Source: JACDCA01 sp040881785
GTDB lineage: Bacteria > Acidobacteriota > Vicinamibacteria > Vicinamibacterales > 2-12-FULL-66-21
Assembly (NCBI GenBank): GCA_040881785.1
Contig: JBBECO010000214.1
Location: forward strand, 1-15,439
Direction: 5' to 3'
Length of the DNA stretch: 15,439 nt
Part shown: in pieces, positions 1-6,408 of the stretch
Position numbering within the stretch: the first letter of the stretch is position 1
Layout of the letters: each line of letters begins with the position of its first letter
Notes under the pieces: model-generated
Database searches by the model: none
What the model saw: the letters and a program-made list of their open reading frames with translations, nothing else
Told to the model about the DNA's origin: nothing
Made by a program: the position numbers and the translations under genes

Positions 1-13
1 CCCCCCCCCCCCC
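1..13. other. Homopolymer run of 13 C at the window edge
   Basis: The window opens with 13 consecutive C residues, directly abutting (and sharing one base with) the stop codon of the minus-strand methyltransferase gene. Read on the minus strand this is a poly-G tail following the gene. A run like this at a contig edge is more likely a poly-G read artefact or a broken assembly end than biology, but a real G-tract cannot be excluded. Confidence 0.6.
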
Positions 14-714
14 TACCAGATACGGGGAAACATGCGCCACCGCACCTGTCGCTGGTACGACGCGTACTCGGGGCCGAACGTTTCGATGAGGCTGCGCTCC
101 TCGAAGGGGATCGCGATCATCAAATACAGCGTACTGACGACGGCAAAGACGAGCCGGGTGACGGTCATGTCCGGCGCGCCGAACACGAGCAGCGCCCAGC
201 CGAAATACAGTGGGTGGCGGACCAGACCGTAGAGCCCGCCGGTTTCGAGCGGCGTCTGCGGCGGAGGATTCGGCTGGACCTGCCTCACGCCCGCCAGGTC
301 GAGCACGTCCAGCGCACGGGCGCCGAAAGCGGTCACGATCACCCCTGCTGCCTGCACGCCATAGCCCAGCCAGCGCCACGCACCGTCGAGCCGCCATGCA
401 TGTCCCGGAACCGGCAGCCACCACCAGCACACCAGGATGAACAGGACGCTCGCCACGAGCGTGTACACCGCGCGCTCGAGTGACGCCGGCACCCACGCTT
501 TCACGCGCCGCTTGATGCCCGTCCGCGCGAAGACGCTGTGGTGCAGGGCGAAGACAGAGAACAGGAAGACGTTCCACAGGGTGCTGAGTGCTGGGTGCTG
601 GGTGCTCAGTGCCGGGTGCTCGGGGCCGAACAGGACGAGGTAGGCGTACAGGAAAAAGCCCAGCGAAGCCACGAACACGGCGGCGGCGATCCAGGCAAAA
701 ACGGGTTGGAACAA
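13..714 (-). CDS. Membrane methyltransferase, NnrU/MddA/ICMT superfamily
   Basis: A 233-residue integral membrane protein. Hydrophobic segments lie near residues 4-29, 47-63, 83-101, 115-135 and 172-202. The C-terminal half carries the superfamily signature: GLYGLVRHPLY (R166-H167-P168) followed by EER at 205-207 and a Y..Y.R.V ending, the region that binds S-adenosylmethionine and substrate in isoprenylcysteine carboxyl methyltransferases. The ALHHSVFAR block near 56-64 and SLERAVYTL near 78-86 resemble the NnrU branch that includes methanethiol S-methyltransferase MddA, so a thiol or small-molecule methyl acceptor is possible; the substrate is not knowable here. The start is TTG at 714; in-frame GTG codons at 13 and 15 would cut the first helix. 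Residues 32-45 are encoded exactly by a 7-bp tandem repeat. The gene is divergent from the KS gene, with only 21 bases between start codons. Confidence 0.85.
   Translation of the reverse strand: MFQPVFAWIAAAVFVASLGFFLYAYLVLFGPEHPALSTQHPALSTLWNVFLFSVFALHHSVFARTGIKRRVKAWVPASLERAVYTLVASVLFILVCWWWLPVPGHAWRLDGAWRWLGYGVQAAGVIVTAFGARALDVLDLAGVRQVQPNPPPQTPLETGGLYGLVRHPLYFGWALLVFGAPDMTVTRLVFAVVSTLYLMIAIPFEERSLIETFGPEYASYQRQVRWRMFPRIW
580..621. repeat. Six tandem 7-bp units inside the methyltransferase gene
   Basis: Six consecutive heptamers of consensus RGTGCTG (580-586, 587-593, 594-600, 601-607, 608-614, 615-621) occupy exactly 42 bases. They encode residues 32-45 of the minus-strand methyltransferase, read as HPALST(Q) twice, in the loop between the first two membrane helices. 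Because 42 is a multiple of three, the present copy number keeps the frame; gain or loss of a single unit would shift it. Confidence 0.9.
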
Positions 715-723
715 GGCGCGGCC

Positions 724-730
724 TATTATA
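724..730. promoter_or_regulatory. Possible overlapping divergent -10 elements
   Basis: The 21-base gap between the divergent TTG (714) and ATG (736) is GC-rich except for an A/T heptamer. It reads TATTAT on the plus strand (724-729), ending 6 bases before the KS ATG, and TATAAT on the minus strand (730-725), ending 10 bases before the methyltransferase TTG. Both could serve as -10 boxes giving very short-leader or leaderless transcripts. No good -35 is visible on either strand, so this rests on the -10 match and position alone. Confidence 0.45.
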
Positions 731-735
731 GAGGC

Positions 736-2010
736 ATGAGCCCGCCCTCAGCTCCGCGCGTGGCGATCACCGGCATCGGGGTGGTCTCGCCGTTCGGCGT
801 GGGCCGCGAGCGCTTCTGGCAGCACGTGCGCAGCGGCTGCAGCGGCACGCGCGCGATCACCGACTTCGACGCCTCACCGTTTGCCTGCCGGGTCGCCGCA
901 CCCGTGCCGGCGGTGACCATCGACGACGCGCCGCTGATCGCTGAGGGCGAGGCCTCCCCATCGGGACGCCCGGATCCTCGCCGCTACTCGAAAGCCTCCC
1001 TGATCGCGGTGATCGCCGCCTCGGAAGCCTGGAACGACGCCGGCCTGAGACTCAACGAGCCGGGGGCCGGTGTGCTCGTCGGGAGCGGCGCCGGCGGCAT
1101 CGACGTCGCCGAAAAGCAGTACTTCGAGTTCTTCAACGACGGCTGGAAGCGCGTGACGCCCTACGCCATCCCGGTATCGATCGTCGGCATGATCTCGAGC
1201 GAGATCTCGATCGCGCTCGGACTGCACGGGATCAGCCATGTCGTCTCGACGGGCTGTACCAGTTCCACCGACGCGATCGGCTATGCCGCGTCCTTGATCC
1301 GGAGTGGGGAAGCCGACGTGCTCGTGACAGGCGGCGCCGACGCGTGTGTCACGCCAGGGATGATCTTCGGCTTCTCGAAGATGCGGGCCGTCGCGACGAA
1401 GTACAACGACAACGCCGCCGAAGCGTCGCGGCCGTTCGAGAAGGCGCGGGACGGCTTCGTGCTGGGCGAAGGCGCCTGGATGCTCGTGCTCGAGCGCGAG
1501 GATCGCGCGCGGGCCCGCGGCGCCCACGTGTATGCCACCGTGGACGGCTACGGCTCGACCTGCGACGCGTATCACCGCGTGCAGATGGATCCGCACGGGG
1601 AACAGATCGTCCGCGCCATGCACCTGGCCGTCGAACGCTCGGGACGTGCTGTGGAGGAGATCGGCTACGTCAACTTTCACGGCACCTCGACGGTGTTGAA
1701 CGACGCGGTCGAGGCCCGGTGTGTCCGCGAGTTCTTCGGACCGCTGGCCGACAGGGTCGCCGGGTCGTCCACCAAGTCGATGATCGGCCACCCCCAGGGC
1801 GCGAGCGGCGCCGCGGGGATCGTCACCGCGGCGCTCGCGATGCGCGACGGCTTCCTCCCGCCGACGATCAACCATGCCGAGCCGGATCCGCAGTGCGATA
1901 TCGACGTGATCCCCAACAAGGGACGGGAGGCGGCGATCGGCGCCGCGCTCTGCAATTGCCTGGGGTTCGGATCGAAGAACAGCGCGATCGTGATCGGACA
2001 TGCTCCGTGA
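736..2010 (+). CDS. Beta-ketoacyl-ACP synthase (FabF / KS-alpha-like)
   Basis: A 424-residue condensing enzyme that would extend an acyl chain by decarboxylative Claisen condensation with a malonyl-ACP. It starts VAITGIGVVSPFG, as in KS II enzymes. The catalytic set is complete: Cys174 in VSTGCTSSTDAIGY, His315 in FHGTST, Lys347 and His352 in STKSMIGHPQGASG, with spacing close to that of E. coli FabF. The GCTSS.DA.GY nucleophile block is closer to type II polyketide KS-alpha wording than to the usual FabF ACTSG. ATG 736 is chosen because the homologous N-terminus begins there; the upstream extension to 538 only overlaps the opposite-strand gene. An AGAGG lies one base from the ATG, too close for a normal Shine-Dalgarno. 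The stop overlaps the GTG start of the FAD gene by four bases. No partner chain-length factor or ACP is present, so a fatty-acid, specialised-lipid or polyketide role remains open. Confidence 0.93.
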   Translation: MSPPSAPRVAITGIGVVSPFGVGRERFWQHVRSGCSGTRAITDFDASPFACRVAAPVPAVTIDDAPLIAEGEASPSGRPDPRRYSKASLIAVIAASEAWNDAGLRLNEPGAGVLVGSGAGGIDVAEKQYFEFFNDGWKRVTPYAIPVSIVGMISSEISIALGLHGISHVVSTGCTSSTDAIGYAASLIRSGEADVLVTGGADACVTPGMIFGFSKMRAVATKYNDNAAEASRPFEKARDGFVLGEGAWMLVLEREDRARARGAHVYATVDGYGSTCDAYHRVQMDPHGEQIVRAMHLAVERSGRAVEEIGYVNFHGTSTVLNDAVEARCVREFFGPLADRVAGSSTKSMIGHPQGASGAAGIVTAALAMRDGFLPPTINHAEPDPQCDIDVIPNKGREAAIGAALCNCLGFGSKNSAIVIGHAP

Positions 2011-2081
2011 CCTCCACGCATCCCGCACCCCGGGATATCTCCGTGACCTCCCCGCATCCCGCATCCCGCACCCCACACCCC
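2003..2081. repeat. 36-bp duplication with GCATCCC heptamers at the KS/FAD junction
   Basis: Sequence CTCCGTGACCTCC at 2003 recurs at 2039, exactly 36 bases later, each copy followed by heptamers of type GCAYCCC: 2018-2024 and 2025-2031 in copy one; 2054-2060, 2061-2067, 2068-2074 and a variant at 2075-2081 in copy two. Each copy carries an in-frame GTG (2007 and 2043). The array ends exactly where the conserved FAD-binding fold begins (GTG at 2082). Confidence 0.85.
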
Positions 2082-3236
2082 GTGTATGACGTCGTCATCG
2101 CCGGGGCCGGCCCCGCCGGCGCGGTTGCCGCACTGGTCCTGGCGCGCGCGAACGTCCGCGTGCTGCTTCTCGATCGCGCGACGTTTCCGCGATCCAAGCT
2201 CTGCGGCGACACGATCAATCCCGGCGCGCTCGCTATCCTGGCTCGGCTGGGGCTTGGCGAGACCACCCGTGGCGGCGTGCCGATTGCGGGCATGATCGTC
2301 ACGGGAGAACCCGCGACGTGCGTCCGCGGGCTGTACCCGGAGGGGACGGCCGGCATCTCGTTGACACGGCGGGTGCTGGACGCCCGGCTCGTCGAGGCTG
2401 CCGCTGCCGCGGGCGCGCACATTAAGGAAGATGTACTGGTACGCGGCCCGCTGACGGATCACGCCGGTACGGTGACCGGCCTCGACGTGCTCACGCGCGG
2501 CGGCGCCGAGCCGGTGCACGGCCGGATCGTCATTGCCGCGGACGGCCGTTTTTCGCGCGTGGCACGGGCCCTCAGGTTGTCGAAGAGCGCGCCGGCCCCC
2601 CGCCGCTGGGCGCTCGGCGGATACTTCGACGGGGCGACCGGCCTGGGGAACTGCGGCGAGATGCACGTGCGTGCGGGCCGATACATCGGCGTCGCGCCGG
2701 TGCCGGGGGAGCTGGCCAATGTGTGTCTCGTCACAGCCGACCGCCGGACGCTGCGTGAGACCGGCGCGCTGCCTGCCGCCCTCGCCTCGGATCCGCTGCT
2801 GCGGGGGCGCTTCGCCCACGCCCGTCTCATCGAGCCTCCCGTGCTGCTCGGCCCGCTGGCCGTGGACGCGCGGGCCGCGGGGACGGCTGGTCTGCTGCTG
2901 GCCGGGGATGCCGCCGGGTTCGTCGATCCGATGACCGGCGACGGGTTGCGCTTTGCGTTCCGGGGCGGAGAGCTGGCCGCCCTGCACGCCCTCGAGGCGC
3001 TCGCGCACGGCTGGCGCGACGCGCACGTGCGCCTGCAGACGGCACGCGTCGCGGAGTTCGGTCCGAAGTGGCGCTTCAATCGCGCGCTGCGCACGCTCGT
3101 CGGGGCCCCGCGCGCCGTCCGCGCCGCCGGGATCGCCGCCCGCCTGTCGCCGCCGATGCTGCGGCGCGTGATCCGCTATGCTGGCGACGCGGGGCTTTCG
3201 GTAGATCGGTGGATCGGTAGATCGGTAGATCGGTAG
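2007..3236 (+). CDS. FAD-dependent oxidoreductase, geranylgeranyl reductase/halogenase-like
   Basis: About 409 residues from GTG 2007. The Rossmann motif VVIAGAGPAG (GAGPAG at residues 33-38) is followed by VLLLDR, the LCGD..NPGAL block typical of geranylgeranyl-reductase-family enzymes, VIAADGRFSRVAR, and the second FAD motif GDAAGFVDPMTGDGLRFA near residue 300. The middle GRYIGVAPVPGELANV matches the family pattern of FAD oxidoreductases often found beside polyketide synthases. It would reduce or hydroxylate a lipid- or polyketide-like substrate. Three GTG starts are possible: 2007 (GTGA overlap with the KS stop, used here), 2043 (its duplicate) and 2082 (directly before YDVVIAG, best by homology). 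Residues before 2082 come from a tandem repeat. The C-terminal residues and stop are made by the GGTAGATC array. Function is firm at family level, substrate unknown. Confidence 0.88.
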   Translation: MTSTHPAPRDISVTSPHPASRTPHPVYDVVIAGAGPAGAVAALVLARANVRVLLLDRATFPRSKLCGDTINPGALAILARLGLGETTRGGVPIAGMIVTGEPATCVRGLYPEGTAGISLTRRVLDARLVEAAAAAGAHIKEDVLVRGPLTDHAGTVTGLDVLTRGGAEPVHGRIVIAADGRFSRVARALRLSKSAPAPRRWALGGYFDGATGLGNCGEMHVRAGRYIGVAPVPGELANVCLVTADRRTLRETGALPAALASDPLLRGRFAHARLIEPPVLLGPLAVDARAAGTAGLLLAGDAAGFVDPMTGDGLRFAFRGGELAALHALEALAHGWRDAHVRLQTARVAEFGPKWRFNRALRTLVGAPRAVRAAGIAARLSPPMLRRVIRYAGDAGLSVDRWIGRSVDR

Positions 3237-3242
3237 ATCGGT
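3200..3242. repeat. Five tandem GGTAGATC units at the FAD gene 3' end
   Basis: Five 8-bp units (3200-3207, 3208-3215 with A to G, 3216-3223, 3224-3231, 3232-3239) plus a partial GGT. The unit supplies the last codons and the TAG stop (3234-3236) of the FAD oxidoreductase and ends nine bases before the next ATG. Each unit contains a GATC site, giving five GATC in 36 bases. Eight is not a multiple of three, so copy number sets the frame in which the FAD gene exits. Confidence 0.93.
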
Positions 3243-3250
3243 ACTGCACC

Positions 3251-3751
3251 ATGCTGGTAACCCTCCTTGCGACGCTCGTCTTCGTGCCGATGCTGTTCGA
3301 GCTCTGGCTGTCGCAGCGCAACGAGCGCGAGCTGCGCGCGATGGGAGCGGTGGAGCCCGAGGCGGATGTCTACCTGCTGATGCAGGTGGCGTATCCCCTG
3401 ATCTTCCTGGCGATCCTGGCGGCGGCCTGGTTGCGCCCCGTGCCGGTGGACACGCTCGTCGCGGCCGGCTTTGCGATCTTCGTTGGCGCAAAGCTGCTCA
3501 AGTACTGGGCGATCCTGTCACTCGGCGTGCGCTGGACGTTCCGCGTGCTCGTTCCGCCCGGCTCGACGCCGCTCACGCTCGGCCCGTACCGCGTCCTGCG
3601 CCATCCCAATTACGCCGCCGTGATGGGCGAGATCGCCGGCGCCGCCACGATTGCGCACGCGCCCGTCGTGGGGGCCGTGGCACTGGCGGTCTTCGGCACG
3701 CTCATCCTGCTGCGGATCCGCATCGAAGAACGCGCGCTCGGATTTCGCTAG
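3251..3751 (+). CDS. Small membrane methyltransferase, isoprenylcysteine carboxyl methyltransferase (ICMT) family
   Basis: A 166-residue polytopic membrane protein. Hydrophobic segments lie near residues 2-20, 42-62, 67-90 and 128-155. The signature LGPYRVLRHPNYAAVMGE (R117-H118-P119-N120) and the C-terminal IEERAL (E159-E160-R161) form the SAM/substrate region of ICMT-type enzymes. Length and layout match the small bacterial ICMT proteins encoded with type III polyketide synthases (the Bacillus YpbQ/BpsB group, which O-methylates alkylpyrones), suggesting O-methylation of the product of the KS and FAD enzymes. That role is inferred from neighbours. ATG 3251 lies 14 bases after the FAD stop, with the repeat filling the gap and no clear Shine-Dalgarno, so coupling to the upstream gene is likely. 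A hairpin follows the stop. Confidence 0.87.
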   Translation: MLVTLLATLVFVPMLFELWLSQRNERELRAMGAVEPEADVYLLMQVAYPLIFLAILAAAWLRPVPVDTLVAAGFAIFVGAKLLKYWAILSLGVRWTFRVLVPPGSTPLTLGPYRVLRHPNYAAVMGEIAGAATIAHAPVVGAVALAVFGTLILLRIRIEERALGFR

Positions 3752-3752
3752 G

Positions 3753-3774
3753 TCTTCCGCCTTCAGGCGGAAGA
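3753..3774 (+). terminator. Perfect 9-bp hairpin after the methyltransferase gene
   Basis: TCTTCCGCC (3753-3761) pairs perfectly with GGCGGAAGA (3766-3774) around a TTCA loop, beginning one base after the stop at 3751. No T-tract follows, so it is not a textbook intrinsic terminator; it may instead stabilise the mRNA end or be a dispersed palindromic repeat. It shares the core TCCGCC/GGCGGA with the hairpin at 11042-11058. Confidence 0.45.
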
Positions 3775-3846
3775 GGACGCTCACTCTTGATGCAAACCCG
3801 CGGCGCCCACCCATCGTCTGAACCAGAGTGAGTCGTGACCGTGATC

Positions 3847-3852
3847 TATAAT
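3847..3852 (+). promoter_or_regulatory. Consensus -10 box upstream of the peptidase/MoxR operon
   Basis: A perfect TATAAT stands in an otherwise GC-rich stretch, ending nine bases before the ATG at 3862, so a transcript would start within a few bases of the start codon. GAGG at 3854-3857, four bases from the ATG, lies in the discriminator and would be absent from or at the very edge of the mRNA. No convincing -35 is seen 16-18 bases upstream. Confidence 0.55.
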
Positions 3853-3861
3853 CGAGGTCTG

Positions 3862-6408
3862 ATGGGCACAGGCACGCGCCGTGACCTCGCGATGCGGATG
3901 CGGCCGCTGGTCGTCGTGCTTCTTGGTGTGTGTCTCGCCGCGACGGATGGCTCGCGCACCGCCGCGCAGCAGTCCGAGAAGCAGACGTTTCCGCAGAGCG
4001 CGTGGACGGCGATCGCTCACGGCCGCCTCGCCGATGCGGAGTCGATCGCCCGAGCCCAATCGGAGGGAGACGCCGACGCAGCCGCGATCCGCGGGCACCT
4101 CGCGGCCCGGACGGGGGAGTATGACGAGGCGGTGAAGCTCCTGGAGCCCGCGGCGAAGCAGGCGCCGACGGGATCCGCTGCGCTCGAGCTGGCGCTCCTG
4201 CATATGAAGCTCGGCCGCAGTGAAGCGGCCGGTCCGATCCTCACCACGATTTTCAGACAGTCGTCGACCGCGAGTGAGCCGGCGGCGCTGGCGCGCGCGG
4301 CGCGCGCCGCGCAGGCCCTGGGCCGCGCGCAGGATGCGAACTCCCTCTTCCGATCCGCGTCGGCGGTCGCGGGAGGGGATCCGGCCATCGATACGGCGTG
4401 GGGCCAGCTGTTTCTCGAGAAGTTCAACGAAGAAGAAGCCGTCCGCTCCTTTCAAGGCGTGCTGAAGGCCGATCCCCGCTGGGCCCCTGCGCATGCCGGC
4501 CTGGCGTGGGCCACGGCCGACGTCAATCCGCCGGCCGCCGCCGCCGCCGCGATGCAGGCGCTCGAGATCGATCCGGCGCTCGATTCAGCTCACCTCCTCC
4601 TCGCGCAGCTCGATCTCGACAACACGCGTCCGGAGGATGCCCGCGAGCGGATCGAGAAGGTGCTGGCCGCCAACCCGCAGCATCTCGACGCCCGCGCGCT
4701 GCTCGCGGCGATGTCCTACGTGAAAGGGGACCGCGCGGCGTACGACGCGGAGGTCCGGCGCGTGCTGGCCATCAACCCCGGGTTCGGGGAGGTCTACCGC
4801 GCGGCCGCGGACCTCGCGGCCCGGAACTACCGCTTCGAGGAAGCCGTCGTCCTCGCGCGCGAAGCGACAACGTTGGATCCCGGATCCGCGCGCGCGTTCG
4901 CCGAACTGGGCATGCACCTGCTGCGGACCGGCGACGAGGCCGAGGCCCGCGTCGCGCTCGAGCGCTCTTTCAAGTCCGATCCCTTCAATCGCGTCACGTA
5001 CAACCTGCTGATGATGCTCGACAAGCTCGACACCTTCACGGTGGTGCAGGACGGCGACGTGATCGTGAAGATGCATCCCGACGAAGCGCCGGTGTTGAAG
5101 GAATATGCCGTGCCGCTCGCGCGGGATGCGCTGAAGGTCCTGTCGGCGAAGTACCAGTTCACCCCCAAGGGCCCGATCATCATCGAGATCTTCCCGACGC
5201 ACGACGACTTCGCTGTCCGCAACGTCGGTCTGCCGGGCATGATCGGCGCGCTCGGCGCGTGCTTCGGCCGCGTGATCACGATGGACTCGCCGAAGGCGCG
5301 CCCGCCCGGCGAGTTCTCCTGGCAGGCGACGCTCTGGCACGAGATGGCCCACGTCATCACGCTCCAGATGTCCCAGCAGCGTGTGCCCCGGTGGCTCACG
5401 GAAGGCATCTCGGTGCACGAGGAAGCGCTCGCGCGGCCGGAGTGGGGCCGCGACATGGAAGTGCCGTTCGCCGCGGCGCTCGAACAGGGCAAGGCGTTGA
5501 AGCTGACCGATCTCAACGCCGGCTTCACGAGTCCCGAGACGATCTCGCTCGCGTATTTCCAGGCGTCGGTTCTCGTCGAGCACATCGTCAAGGTGTACGG
5601 TGAAGAGAAGCTGCGCGCGCTGCTGCGCTCCTATGGCGAGGGGCTCGAAGGGGACGCCGCCATGACGAAGACGCTGGGGACGTCGATGGCGAATCTGCAG
5701 GCGTCGTTCGACAAGCACCTCGACGCCCGGTTCGGGGCGTTGCGCGCGGCTCTTCGCCCGGTCCCCGGAGTCAATGTGTCGGGGGATGCGGATCAACTGA
5801 AAGCGGCCGTGGCAGCTCATCCGCAGAACTACGGCGTGCAGGTCGCGTATGGCCGAGCCCTTGCTTCATCCAAGGATGTTGCGGCGTACGCGCCGCTCGA
5901 GCGGGCAGCCACGCTGGTGCCGATGGCGACCGGCGAGGAAAGTCCGCACGCGCTCATGGCCCAACTGGCGGAGCAACTGGGGGACGAGCCCCGCGCCGTG
6001 CAGGAGTATATGAAGTTGCTGGCGCATGACCATACGTCGATCGAGCCCGCGCGCCGCCTGGCGGCGCTGGCCGACAAGCTCGGCAATGCCGCGGCGTCGA
6101 TGACGGCGTACGAGCGCATCGTGTCGCTCGATCCCTCGGACGCCGCGGCGCATGCGGGATTGGGACGCCTGGCGATGCAGCGGTCCGAACACGACATCGC
6201 GATCCGTGAGTTCACGGCCGCGCTGGCGCTCGGGCCAACGGACCGCGCGGCCGCGCACTGCGACCTCGGCGAAGCCTTCTTCGCCAAAGGCCGCGTGGCT
6301 GACGCGAAACGCGAAGCGATCGCCGCGCTCGAGATCGCCACGTCATACGAGCGGGCCCAGGACCTGCTGCTCAAGACCATCAAGTCAGGCCAGGGGCCTC
6401 GGCCATGA
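3862..6408 (+). CDS. Secreted TPR protein with peptidase-MA-type metallopeptidase core
   Basis: About 848 residues. A basic N-terminus and hydrophobic stretch near 15-28, ending in an A-x-A-like site near 33-35, indicate export. TPR-like helical repeats run roughly 40-370 and again about 640-840; between them is a gluzincin-type zinc peptidase domain with H493-E494-M-A-H497 and the downstream Trp-Leu-Thr-Glu-Gly containing E514, the likely third zinc ligand in the peptidase MA family. The active-site residues are all present, so it is probably catalytic or at least zinc-binding. Start: ATG 3862 follows the TATAAT; ATG 3892 is the alternative and still leaves a full signal peptide, while GTG 3835 lies upstream of the -10 box. 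It overlaps the DUF4159 gene by four bases (ATGA), so the two are translationally coupled. The substrate is unknown; the TPR arms suggest a protein-binding scaffold in the periplasm. Confidence 0.9.
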   Translation: MGTGTRRDLAMRMRPLVVVLLGVCLAATDGSRTAAQQSEKQTFPQSAWTAIAHGRLADAESIARAQSEGDADAAAIRGHLAARTGEYDEAVKLLEPAAKQAPTGSAALELALLHMKLGRSEAAGPILTTIFRQSSTASEPAALARAARAAQALGRAQDANSLFRSASAVAGGDPAIDTAWGQLFLEKFNEEEAVRSFQGVLKADPRWAPAHAGLAWATADVNPPAAAAAAMQALEIDPALDSAHLLLAQLDLDNTRPEDARERIEKVLAANPQHLDARALLAAMSYVKGDRAAYDAEVRRVLAINPGFGEVYRAAADLAARNYRFEEAVVLAREATTLDPGSARAFAELGMHLLRTGDEAEARVALERSFKSDPFNRVTYNLLMMLDKLDTFTVVQDGDVIVKMHPDEAPVLKEYAVPLARDALKVLSAKYQFTPKGPIIIEIFPTHDDFAVRNVGLPGMIGALGACFGRVITMDSPKARPPGEFSWQATLWHEMAHVITLQMSQQRVPRWLTEGISVHEEALARPEWGRDMEVPFAAALEQGKALKLTDLNAGFTSPETISLAYFQASVLVEHIVKVYGEEKLRALLRSYGEGLEGDAAMTKTLGTSMANLQASFDKHLDARFGALRAALRPVPGVNVSGDADQLKAAVAAHPQNYGVQVAYGRALASSKDVAAYAPLERAATLVPMATGEESPHALMAQLAEQLGDEPRAVQEYMKLLAHDHTSIEPARRLAALADKLGNAAASMTAYERIVSLDPSDAAAHAGLGRLAMQRSEHDIAIREFTAALALGPTDRAAAHCDLGEAFFAKGRVADAKREAIAALEIATSYERAQDLLLKTIKSGQGPRP

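Noticed and set aside
538..735. 66-codon N-terminal extension of the KS gene
   Set aside because: It overlaps the divergent methyltransferase antisense and lacks KS homology; the family N-terminus begins at ATG 736.
3200..3242. GGTAGATC array considered as replication iterons or a CRISPR remnant
   Set aside because: Eight-bp contiguous units without spacers or a neighbouring Rep, Par or Cas gene, partly coding; a microsatellite fits better.
1677..3491. 604-codon minus-strand open frame opposite the KS, FAD and ICMT genes
   Set aside because: Arg/Pro/Ala-rich translation without family motifs, lying antisense to three genes with clear catalytic motifs; a high-GC shadow frame.
3871..3910. Lipoprotein signal in the TPR peptidase (LLGVC)
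   Set aside because: The residue before Cys is Val, not Gly/Ala/Ser, so it does not fit a lipobox; ordinary signal peptide cleavage is likelier.
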